The translations under genes were made by a program, and so were the position numbers. Below are positions 1 through 5,989 of a stretch of 9,221 nucleotides of DNA, one piece after another (the stretch's first letter is position 1; every line of letters begins with the position of its first letter). Source of the stretch: DMER01 sp003451645 (GTDB taxonomy: Bacteria; Pseudomonadota; Alphaproteobacteria; Micropepsales; Micropepsaceae). The notes under the pieces were generated by a model that made no database searches, was not told the DNA's origin, and saw only the letters and a list, made by a program, of their open reading frames with translations. The stretch spans positions 1-9,221 of the forward strand of contig DALYLR010000072.1 in NCBI GenBank assembly GCA_031976175.1, read 5' to 3'.

Positions 1-587
1 CGCCCGTCAGCTGGGAAGATATCATTCATGGTGAACTTTTGCGCTCGCTTGGCGAGGAGCGCGTTTCCAATTGGTCGCGCCCCAATCGCCGCTTTATCGG
101 GCATGACATTTACTTGCCCGGTTTCAAACGCAAGCGGGTTCGCCGGCTCGCTATCGGGATCGATGAGTCCGGCTCTATCGACATGGCCAAGCTGATGAAG
201 TTCAACGCGGAATTGATTCGCGTCATCGACAAGATAAACCCTGAAGGCGTGGATATCTTCCATTTCTCTACCAGCGTTTCCGAGGAGTCGTTGACGCAGG
301 GAGAAATCTGGGAAGCCAAACGCGTGCTCGATGGCGGGACAAGCTTCACGGCCGCTTACAAGGCCATGAATGAACGGATCATGTCTGGCCAGACATATGA
401 CGCTGTTGTGTTCTTCACCGATATGGAAGACTCCGACTATCGCGGCCTGAAGCGATCCGTTGGCGAGGAATACTTCCCCGAGGGAACCGATTTCTATTGG
501 GTGGTGTTTGGCCGTGGCCATGACCCTGAGTTCGGCTCAGTCATCAATATGGATACTGGCGAGTTCACTGAATACGGGCATCTGTGA
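1..587 (+). CDS. VWA-like metallopeptidase-type protein (DUF2201/COG3864), 5'-truncated
   Basis: The frame is open from base 3 and no ATG lies in it before the conserved region, so the gene starts outside the window; a TTG at 39 is probably only an internal Leu codon. The first visible residues (PVSWEDI, then WSRPNRRF and YLPG) match the linker that precedes the C-terminal VWA-like domain in predicted metal-dependent peptidases of the DUF2201/COG3864 type. A complete MIDAS-like set is visible: DESGS (Asp codon at 162-164), a Thr in GGTSF, and a Thr-Asp in VVFFTDMED. The N-terminal metallopeptidase-like part lies outside the window. Members of this family often sit beside a MoxR-type AAA ATPase, so one may lie upstream; this is prediction. 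Its role in a phage is unknown. The family call is fairly secure, the biochemical function is not. Confidence 0.8.
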   Translation, partial: PVSWEDIIHGELLRSLGEERVSNWSRPNRRFIGHDIYLPGFKRKRVRRLAIGIDESGSIDMAKLMKFNAELIRVIDKINPEGVDIFHFSTSVSEESLTQGEIWEAKRVLDGGTSFTAAYKAMNERIMSGQTYDAVVFFTDMEDSDYRGLKRSVGEEYFPEGTDFYWVVFGRGHDPEFGSVINMDTGEFTEYGHL

Positions 588-594
588 CGCAGTC

Positions 595-619
595 GCGGGC
601 CGCCCTTGTGGCGGCCCGC
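595..619 (+). terminator. GC-rich hairpin after the VWA-like gene
   Basis: A perfect 10-bp stem, gcgggccgcc (595-604) with ggcggcccgc (610-619), encloses a 5-base loop. It starts eight bases after the stop codon of the VWA-like gene and ends 26 bases before the next start. There is no T-run behind it, so it is not a canonical intrinsic terminator; it may work with Rho, protect an mRNA 3' end or partly attenuate read-through. Confidence 0.45.
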
Positions 620-645
620 TCACTTGAAATCAGAAAGGAAAACAC

Positions 646-1041
646 ATGAAAAATCTTGTTATTACCGCAAAGCAGCTGGAAGCCATGAAGGCCTGCGAAA
701 AGCAGATTCGAATTTTCCGGGAAAAATTCGGCGAGTCTGTCAGCTTCACCAGCGAAGCGGAAGCGAAGGAAACCGCCGCCATCTTTGCGGCAGTTTTCGA
801 TTTTGATTGGGCAGCTAAAAATATGCTGAGAGAGGAGGCTTGGGCGGAGTATGAGAGGGCGACGGGGGCGGCTTTGGCGGAGTATGAGAGGGCGACGGGG
901 CCGGCTTTGGCGGAGTATGAGAGGGCGACGGGGCCGGCTTGGGCGGAGTATAAGAGGGCGACGGGGGCGGCTCGGGCGGAGTATGAGAGGGCGACGGGGG
1001 CGGCGTTTGCAAGCGCCTTTTGGAAGCAGGAATGCAATTGA
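646..1041 (+). CDS. Small protein with five 11-residue tandem repeats
   Basis: This 131-residue protein begins at an ATG preceded by AAAGGAAA. Residues 1-65 form a charged, helical, non-repetitive head containing two AAIFAAVF/DFDW-like hydrophobic stretches. Residues 67-121 are five copies of AEYERATG(A/P)A(L/W/R/F), followed by a short tail, ASAFWKQECN. Eleven residues is three helical turns, so a hendecad amphipathic helix or coiled coil is possible, although each unit carries a Gly and some a Pro. I recall phage proteins with similar A-x-Y-x-x-A periodic tails but know no function for them. The 33-bp DNA units are nearly identical, pointing to recent expansion. Other frames across the array stay open only because 33 is a multiple of three. 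Confidence 0.75.
   Translation: MKNLVITAKQLEAMKACEKQIRIFREKFGESVSFTSEAEAKETAAIFAAVFDFDWAAKNMLREEAWAEYERATGAALAEYERATGPALAEYERATGPAWAEYKRATGAARAEYERATGAAFASAFWKQECN
844..1008 (+). repeat. Five tandem 33-bp repeats inside a gene
   Basis: The units are 844-876, 877-909, 910-942, 943-975 and 976-1008. The first 22 bases of each unit (gcggagtatgagagggcgac) are identical except for one G-to-A change in unit 4 (Glu to Lys). Variation is concentrated at the last codons, giving A/P and L/L/W/R/F. There are no spacers, so this is a coding minisatellite rather than CRISPR. The plus strand is very G-rich with several G-runs. Copy number could vary by slippage without changing frame. Confidence 0.95.
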
Positions 1042-1106
1042 AAGCGTGCGTTCCGGCCCGCGCATAGCGCGTTAGGAAAGGCGCACGTCATAACAGGGAG
1101 TAGAAT

Positions 1107-1478
1107 ATGACAGAGCAAGCCGAAGAGCGCGAGCACTTGGACCTGAACAACACTGATTTCCACATTTGGGACTATGACCTTCTGGTCAAATACCAGAAAG
1201 AATTGATTCGCACGGTCGCCAGCCTAAAGGCGCAGATTGATCGCAATGACCTGCGGCTGGAATTCTTCCACGATATCCGCGAATTCATTCGAAACGCCCC
1301 GCCGTTCGAAAAAGTCTGCGATGAGCGGTGGCGCAAGGGAGTCGTCTACAGCCTGCACCTTGCAGAAGGCATGCTCGCTGAAGTGACTCGGCGCATGGCC
1401 GCGCTCGAAACCTCATACCCGGACATGAAGCACAAATCTTACGTGGCCGGTTTCGAGATATCGCCCGACGCACTCTGA
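1107..1478 (+). CDS. Hypothetical helical protein, 123 aa
   Basis: The ATG at 1107 has a good ribosome site (CAGGGAG, 7 bases upstream). The protein is highly charged and mostly helical: an acidic N-terminus, then HIWDYDLLVKYQKELIRT and a Lys/Arg/Glu-rich stretch to about residue 65 that could form a coiled coil, then a second helical block (residues 75-105). There is no signal peptide, membrane segment or catalytic motif that I recognise. It follows the repeat protein by 65 bases and is the last plus-strand gene before a convergent junction. The gene is very probably real; its function is unknown. Confidence 0.7.
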   Translation: MTEQAEEREHLDLNNTDFHIWDYDLLVKYQKELIRTVASLKAQIDRNDLRLEFFHDIREFIRNAPPFEKVCDERWRKGVVYSLHLAEGMLAEVTRRMAALETSYPDMKHKSYVAGFEISPDAL

Positions 1479-1511
1479 TTAGCTAAGCTGGTACAGCCAA
1501 AGCCAGCATAG

Positions 1512-1545
1512 AAGGGCCGGTCGCCGTGATGGGTGGCCGGCCCTT
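1512..1545. terminator. Bidirectional hairpin between convergent genes
   Basis: A 9-bp perfect stem, aagggccgg (1512-1520) with ccggccctt (1537-1545), extends inward through five more pairs including two G-T wobbles, leaving a six-base loop. On the plus strand it is followed by TCCCGTT; on the minus strand it is followed by a short T-containing stretch after CCTT. It lies exactly between the plus-strand gene ending at 1478 and the minus-strand gene ending at 1551, so it can terminate both. The T-tracts are short, so strength is uncertain. Confidence 0.6.
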
Positions 1546-1550
1546 TCCCG

Positions 1551-4500
1551 TTAGAACGGAGCTCCGTCAGGCTCCTCCCATCCCGACGCATCAAAGCGAG
1601 CGCCTGAGAGGACCCGGAAATCGCCGGCTGACGGCCGGTAGGCCACGGCGCATGACGCGCCCATTGTCCCGAGGAACGGTCGGCGGCTTTTCACGTTCGC
1701 GATTGTGGTGTGGCTTTCTTCCCGATGAACAACGATCACAAAATCGGCCATGTTCGCGAAGTCGGCCGAGCCTGATATCGAGTACATCCCCGGCATCTTG
1801 TAGCGCTTCATCCCGTTTTCTTCATGGGATTCTGATCTTGATGCATCGTCTTCATCGTCGCGTTTCTTGGTCTCGATTTCGTCCATTTTCTTGGGGTGCG
1901 CCACAAGAATAACGCTGCAATCATTCGCGACTGCGAACCTTCTGATTTTTGAATAAACTATTTTGATAGCGTCAAGAGAGTTTTTTGACTGAACTGTTGG
2001 AAGTTTTAGGTAATTAAACGGGTCAATGATATAAAGATCAGCGCCGCCCATATCTAGAGCGGCTGCCTGCATCTGATTCAGAACGCTGTCAATATCTGAC
2101 CCTTCCTCACAGTCTTGCACGACGCGGAAGTGCGAGTCCGCGAATGCCGCATGAGTCTGGAGCTCGTGATCGGACATCGGCAGCGCGCCCGCGTGGCCCT
2201 TGACCAGCCGGCCGGCGGCCATGCCAATGATGTCGGCGGTCAGGAGTGTGGGATCGTTTTCCGGAGACCAGAACACAGTTTTGTGGCCGTAAATCTCGGC
2301 CCGCTTGTAGGCATACCAAGACAAAAATGTAGAATTGTGTGTAGCGATAAACGAGCGTGTGACAAGAAAAAGATGAGAGGGAGAATCAACCTCTATGCAT
2401 TTGACAGGAACAGAGGCCGTTCTTTCGCAAGAAACAATTCTGCGGGAAGTGACTCGTGCAGAATTGCCGCGACGAAGAGCGGAAAGATTTTGTCTGTCAA
2501 TTTTTCTTTGAAGCTTAAATACTGGAATTCTTGGAGAAAATGATATTCTGTAATTTTTGCAAATGATTCTTCCGTTTAGTTTTGCGTCCGAAACATAAAG
2601 AGCAGGCTTAAAGCCAAGCCCAGCGCACAAGTCAAAAAAATCTTCCGCAAGACCTTTTTTGATTGTCGTAAATTCTACGCGGCCGTTTCTAGGTTCGCAC
2701 GTGCCGTCAGAATCCATAAGGCCTTTCATAATCTCAAGCCGCTGATGTGGCGAGGCACGAAGAAGAGTGGGCGGAATTCGCTTATTTCCCAGCAAACCCT
2801 CGCCCCTAAGGCGCGAGACTATGCCCCTTATCGTGTATCTGCCCTCTTTTTTGTGGGCAGTAACCCTGTATCCGTCACGGCGTATTTCTTCCAGAACTTG
2901 GTCATCGAATGACGTAAAGCAGCCAGATTCACTGTCTCCGTCTCCAAGCCAAACGCCAAGCGTATAGGGCTTGATTGGAAAATCGACGTCGACCCCTTCC
3001 AGCGCTTCGCACGTAGGGATTTGGTGGTTTATTTTTCCGCACTTAACGATAGAATTTGATATTTCCTCGGTCGTGACAATCGAGGGAAATGTTCTTTTGT
3101 GGCTTTGGTCTGTACCTCTTGGGCGCAGTTGAGAGCTCAAGCGCCTTCTGGCCATCAAAGAACTTCTGCGAGCCTTTTCGGAAACCGTCAACCATTGATG
3201 GTTTGCGTCAGCCACAATTGTCGTGCCGTCATCAAAAACAAGCTTGAAGCAAGGTCGATGGTGATGAATTTCAGAAATATTTGTTACGTTGCAAAGTCTT
3301 CCGTTTTCATCATAGACAACATCTCCAACCTTTATTTTTTCCATTGTTGTGAAGCCGTCCGGTGTGGGAATTTCTGTATCAAGGGCCAACGCTTTCCCAT
3401 GGCCCGGGATACCCGTGACCAGACCAGCATATCCCCTCACCAGAGAGATGACTTCATCGAGCGCCGGACTGTTGATGCCGACTCGATTGGCGTAGGTATT
3501 GTCCCTGACCCTGACCAGCCCCTTCATGAGAGAGGAGGGACGGATCACGTAGTCAGGTGTGTGCTTTTCGAAACATGTTGCTAGAATTTGCTTGAAGAGA
3601 CCCGTTCCGTGGGCCAGCAGGACTTCGTTGGCGTCCTTGCTGTTCGGGCAGAGCTCAGCCAGTTTCTTTGGATTGAGAAACATGAAGTTTTTTATTAGTT
3701 TTGGTGGCTGTAGCTTCAGTTTCTCGGCGACTGTCCCGCCCTTGGCGTCGGCGTCAAACCAGACAAGCACACGCTGAAATTTGCTCAGGAGATTCTGATT
3801 GTGGGCGAGCCATTTGACGTTAGCGCCGGTCGGCATACTGACTGCGTTAAAGCCGGCGGCCTTGAGCGTGAGCGCGTCACAATTTCCAGTAACAGATATC
3901 ATACCGTTGTGGCGAATGAGAAACATGCCGCTAGGAACTGTGAAGCAGTAAACCTTGCCAACAAAATTTTTGCTTTCTGATTTGAATTGTTGGTATGTGG
4001 AGTATGACTTTCCATTGAGAATGGAAACCTTATTCCACTTTCCGTGGGCGTTCTTTCTCTTGATTACAGACGAACAAATTCCGGATGTGTGGCAAAGTGT
4101 CTGCACAAATTGAGCATTGTGATCGCTCTTAGAAGAATACTCAGTTTGAGTCCTGTTCGGGACGCGGTTTCCGTCCCACTCGATTAGTTCCTCAAGAATG
4201 AACTTTCTTTGACGGATTGTGGCGTTGGAAATCCATTCCCAAGGAAGCTTTCTTCCGGGCACCCACTCCGGGAGAGATACGCCAAAAAACGTCATGTCAG
4301 GGCGAGAAGGCTGAACTGTTTTTGTGTAATCAAGACCGAGAGAGAGAAGAAGAGATTCAAATCTCTCTATCTTTCTGGTCTTTTTGAAAGAAATTCTGGC
4401 ATATCTTGACTCTTTGGCGCGTACCCCCGTCTTTACGGCCGGATTGCACTTCCTGACGTCAATCGACGCATCTGCGGATATGGCGAGACAGAAAGAAATC

Positions 4501-5381
4501 TGATCATCCAAAAGCGGTATGCCGGGGCCATCAAGAATTCCGGCTCTTGGCAATTGTTCGTGCCTATATGACCCCGACGCACGCTCTGCGGCGGAACGGA
4601 AGCGAAGTTCTCCGTTGAGAATTCCGGGCATTCTGTGCAATGGAGTTACAGAACAAGATACGGAGTTGTTCTTAAAATTTAGGATTAGCCCTTCATAGTC
4701 TTTTTCAATTTTTGCTAGCGGACGGACGAATTTTATTTGACCATCTGCGTTCCATTGAGCGATTTCGTCAGATGTCACGTCTTCAATTTTCGCCCAGCCT
4801 GATGGCGTAAGAACCTCTGTATCGCCGGTGAGGCACTCGCCCTCTGTTATTATGAGGTAGGGCTTCTCGTAGTTCACGGCTTCAGTCAGATAGAGCGTAT
4901 CTGTTCCGCCGGGCGTTGAATGGCCTGACGTGAAATACTTGCCCTCGATTGAGCGGAACTTGGAATAAACTTTCTTGCCGTTTTCGTCCTTGTAGACAAA
5001 CTCGATGCAAGGCAGCGATCCGTTCGCCTGCTTGAAATAGGCAGAGCCAAACGAGACGAACTGTTCCACCCTCTCGAACGGTATGCCGCGAACCTGTTCG
5101 ATCCACCGCTGGCCGGCGCTCAGTTCTTTTTCTGACGGATCAATTTTTTCCGTAGGCTTCTCTGGTGGAGGCTCTGCCCGCTTGCGTCCTTCAAAGTTTA
5201 TTCTCCCATTATGGGAGTCATCCCTGTGACATTTGTACAGGGCGTAGTCACCCTTGTTGATGACTGACATCGAGAGGTCATGTTTGTCTTTGCCAGCGTC
5301 AACGCAGGCGGGACAGGCGATTTTTCTGTTTTCATCTTGGCGTAGCCTATAAGCTACAGACTTGATTGTGTCTTCGTTCAT
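1551..5381 (-). CDS. T7 gp4-type primase-helicase precursor with two inteins
   Basis: The product is a fused DNA primase and 5'-3' replicative helicase of the phage T7 gp4 kind, acting at the fork. From the ATG (residue numbers start here) the ORF has 1276 residues. Domains in order: a zinc-finger-like CPAC (C23, C26) with KCH at 50-52; TOPRIM with EGE at 180-182, continued after intein 1 as CDAL at 501-504; the TOPRIM acidic pair WFDAD (D543, D545); Walker A GIPGHGK at 657-663, continued after intein 2 as STF; Walker B LYIIDP (D1120); motif VAHPKK (H1162); and SGSADFANMADFVIVVHR with a candidate arginine finger. Removing 318 and 353 residues leaves about 605, close to the 566 of T7 gp4. The extein is active only after both splices. 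I chose ATG 5381 over an in-frame TTG at 5411; the nearest SD-like GAGGG is 13 bases upstream of the ATG, which is rather far. The gene runs opposite to its neighbours, behind the structured 5.4-6.3 kb segment, which would form its leader. Confidence 0.92.
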   Translation of the reverse strand: MNEDTIKSVAYRLRQDENRKIACPACVDAGKDKHDLSMSVINKGDYALYKCHRDDSHNGRINFEGRKRAEPPPEKPTEKIDPSEKELSAGQRWIEQVRGIPFERVEQFVSFGSAYFKQANGSLPCIEFVYKDENGKKVYSKFRSIEGKYFTSGHSTPGGTDTLYLTEAVNYEKPYLIITEGECLTGDTEVLTPSGWAKIEDVTSDEIAQWNADGQIKFVRPLAKIEKDYEGLILNFKNNSVSCSVTPLHRMPGILNGELRFRSAAERASGSYRHEQLPRAGILDGPGIPLLDDQISFCLAISADASIDVRKCNPAVKTGVRAKESRYARISFKKTRKIERFESLLLSLGLDYTKTVQPSRPDMTFFGVSLPEWVPGRKLPWEWISNATIRQRKFILEELIEWDGNRVPNRTQTEYSSKSDHNAQFVQTLCHTSGICSSVIKRKNAHGKWNKVSILNGKSYSTYQQFKSESKNFVGKVYCFTVPSGMFLIRHNGMISVTGNCDALTLKAAGFNAVSMPTGANVKWLAHNQNLLSKFQRVLVWFDADAKGGTVAEKLKLQPPKLIKNFMFLNPKKLAELCPNSKDANEVLLAHGTGLFKQILATCFEKHTPDYVIRPSSLMKGLVRVRDNTYANRVGINSPALDEVISLVRGYAGLVTGIPGHGKALALDTEIPTPDGFTTMEKIKVGDVVYDENGRLCNVTNISEIHHHRPCFKLVFDDGTTIVADANHQWLTVSEKARRSSLMARRRLSSQLRPRGTDQSHKRTFPSIVTTEEISNSIVKCGKINHQIPTCEALEGVDVDFPIKPYTLGVWLGDGDSESGCFTSFDDQVLEEIRRDGYRVTAHKKEGRYTIRGIVSRLRGEGLLGNKRIPPTLLRASPHQRLEIMKGLMDSDGTCEPRNGRVEFTTIKKGLAEDFFDLCAGLGFKPALYVSDAKLNGRIICKNYRISFSPRIPVFKLQRKIDRQNLSALRRGNSARVTSRRIVSCERTASVPVKCIEVDSPSHLFLVTRSFIATHNSTFLSWYAYKRAEIYGHKTVFWSPENDPTLLTADIIGMAAGRLVKGHAGALPMSDHELQTHAAFADSHFRVVQDCEEGSDIDSVLNQMQAAALDMGGADLYIIDPFNYLKLPTVQSKNSLDAIKIVYSKIRRFAVANDCSVILVAHPKKMDEIETKKRDDEDDASRSESHEENGMKRYKMPGMYSISGSADFANMADFVIVVHREESHTTIANVKSRRPFLGTMGASCAVAYRPSAGDFRVLSGARFDASGWEEPDGAPF
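2334..3392 (-). mobile_element. Intein 2 (353 aa) in Walker A, class 3 type, with LAGLIDADG endonuclease
   Basis: The intein splits the helicase P-loop, GIPGHGK|STF. It begins with Ala (ALALDTEIPTPDGF), not Cys or Ser, so a class 1 N-S shift at residue 1 is impossible. It carries the W-C-T set that defines class 3 inteins: Trp67 in ADANHQW (block B), Cys332 in VKCIEVDSPSHLF (block F position 4) and Thr351 in the terminal THN, with Ser+1. In class 3 inteins the block F Cys attacks first and forms the branched intermediate. A LAGLIDADG homing endonuclease is present with both motifs intact: LGVWLGDGDS (145-154) and IMKGLMDSDGT (221-231). It therefore looks able to cleave an empty P-loop allele. 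The DNA is AT-rich relative to the extein. Confidence 0.9.
3882..4835 (-). mobile_element. Intein 1 (318 aa) in the TOPRIM motif, class 1 type, with DOD-like endonuclease
   Basis: The intein splits the catalytic TOPRIM sequence EGE|CDAL. It begins with Cys in CLTGDTEVLTPSGW (block A), has TPLH at intein residues 64-67 (block B TxxH), and ends in MFLIRHNGMISVTGN followed by extein Cys+1 (blocks F and G). This is the standard class 1 layout, except that the residue before the terminal Asn is Gly instead of His, a known variation. Between the splicing blocks, CLAISADAS (residues 116-124) and EELIEWDGN (215-223) look like the two LAGLIDADG helices. Each keeps one acidic residue but the first has lost its usual Gly, so nuclease activity may be impaired. 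The DNA is visibly more AT-rich than the flanking exteins, as expected for acquired sequence. Confidence 0.9.
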
Positions 5382-5491
5382 GGGATTCTGATGGCCCTCA
5401 GATGCTGGCAATCTGGCACATGTTCGCTATCCGTTCAAGCGCAAAATCCTTCACAGCTACTTACTAGCCGGCCGCCCACACGGGGGCGTCC

Positions 5492-5514
5492 TGTTATCTT
5501 CCCGGAAGATAACA
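5492..5514. repeat. Perfect 9-bp hairpin
   Basis: tgttatctt (5492-5500) pairs with aagataaca (5506-5514) around a five-base loop, cccgg. It is the hairpin nearest to the start of the primase-helicase gene, 111 bases upstream on the minus strand. It could be part of the leader RNA or a protein-binding palindrome. No T-run follows on either strand. Confidence 0.7.
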
Positions 5515-5525
5515 ACCGCATGCGC

Positions 5526-5571
5526 CATCTAACCACAACGCGTGGATCATTTCGCTTGGGCAAACATGCCC
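5526..5571. repeat. Structured repeat unit, copy 1
   Basis: The copy consists of catctaaccacaacgcg (5526-5542) and, 15 bases further on, the hairpin gggca-aaca-tgccc (5558-5571). A second copy of the same arrangement lies about 145 bases away (5671-5719). The sequence between the two parts is not conserved. Confidence 0.65.
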
Positions 5572-5583
5572 GGCGCTCTAGCA

Positions 5584-5649
5584 TTTGCAAGGACAAAAAT
5601 AGCCTACGCTCCACTGACGCTGCGCTCCGACTATTTCCATCCTTGCAAA
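5584..5649 (-). repeat. 19-bp inverted repeat that pairs fully only in minus-strand RNA
   Basis: The arms are tttgcaaggacaaaaatag (5584-5602) and ctatttccatccttgcaaa (5631-5649), with 28 bases between them. Sixteen of 19 positions are Watson-Crick pairs. The three exceptions (5594/5639, 5595/5638, 5596/5637) are C-A or A-C in a plus-strand transcript and G-U or U-G in a minus-strand transcript, where the stem would be uninterrupted. Confidence 0.75.
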
Positions 5650-5670
5650 GGCGTACAAGTCCCCACGCCG

Positions 5671-5719
5671 CATCTAACCGCAACGCGGGCGGCTCGACAC
5701 GCTGCGCGCAAACATGCGC
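5671..5719. repeat. Structured repeat unit, copy 2
   Basis: The copy consists of catctaaccgcaacgcg (5671-5687), one mismatch from copy 1, followed by the hairpin gcgca-aaca-tgcgc (5706-5719). The four-base loop and closing pairs are the same as in copy 1, while the second base pair is swapped (G-C to C-G), which keeps the stem. Confidence 0.65.
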
Positions 5720-5868
5720 TTGCTTCTTTTATGATTGGGTCTTTCATCAGCCGCCCGCTTCTTGATTCTTTCAAGAGATTCAGAAATGGCACGAGCTACA
5801 CTTTCATCAATCTTTTTTCTGTTTTTCTTTGATGTCTTCATCAGATATCTTTGCTGTTGCCATCCCAT
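5674..5868 (-). CDS. Possible small basic protein, 64 aa
   Basis: An ATG at 5868 (MGWQQQRYL) or an internal ATG at 5841 (MKTSKKNRKK) opens a short, very basic ORF. Residues 20-40 (IDESVARAISESLERIKKRA) form a good amphipathic helix and the codons look coding-like there. The last 12 or so residues (MFARSVSSRPRCG) run into the repeated hairpin sequence and do not. The ribosome sites are weak: GAAAGAAAG just before 5868 and nothing clear before 5841. No domain is recognised. It lies on the same strand as the primase-helicase, inside the structured segment, so it may be a real small gene in a leader or a chance ORF. Confidence 0.35.
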   Translation of the reverse strand: MGWQQQRYLMKTSKKNRKKIDESVARAISESLERIKKRAADERPNHKRSKRMFARSVSSRPRCG

Positions 5869-5882
5869 CTTTCTTTCATCCT

Positions 5883-5988
5883 ATAACGTAGTGGTGACGC
5901 TGGTGAGAGAGCATAGGAATACCAGCCCCGCCAAGTTGGCCGGGTTGGTCCCACGCTCTCCTCCCATAACGTAGCGGAGCCACGCTGG
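5883..5988. repeat. Pair of imperfect direct repeats (ATAACGTAG..ACGCTGG)
   Basis: Copy A (5883-5903) is ataacgtagtgg followed by tg and acgctgg; copy B (5966-5988) is ataacgtagcgg followed by agcc and acgctgg. They lie 83 bases apart. Each sits inside a short stem: cctat/atagg at 5880-5917 around A, and gctct/agagc at 5955-5998 around B. Between them is a further hairpin (about 5927-5944, cccgcca with tggccggg). Iteron-like protein sites and repeated RNA motifs are both possible. Confidence 0.6.
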
Positions 5989-5989
5989 A

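Noticed and set aside
844..1008. CRISPR array
   Set aside because: The 33-bp units are directly adjacent, with no spacers, and encode an in-frame peptide repeat.
1059..1071. Hairpin cgcgc-ata-gcgcg as a terminator of the repeat gene
   Set aside because: The stem is only five pairs with a three-base loop and no T-run; chance in GC-rich sequence is likely.
565..1163. Long minus-strand ORFs and extra plus frames across the repeat gene
   Set aside because: They are open only because the 33-bp unit is a multiple of three and lacks stops in several frames; their products are low-complexity and have no ribosome sites.
2115..2543. Plus-strand ORF opposite intein 2 and the helicase
   Set aside because: It is antisense to strongly supported coding sequence and has no recognisable domain or ribosome site. 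The same holds for plus ORFs at 2767-2967, 3099-3584, 3559-3777 and 4209-4409.
5382..5411. TTG start at 5411 for the primase-helicase
   Set aside because: It adds ten residues of no recognisable conservation and has no ribosome site; ATG 5381 is preferred although its own SD is distant.
5391..5974. Plus-strand ORFs over the structured segment (5391-5765, 5542-5832, 5735-5974)
   Set aside because: No ribosome sites, no domains, mutual overlap, and composition dictated by the hairpins and by the antisense of the purine-rich minus strand.
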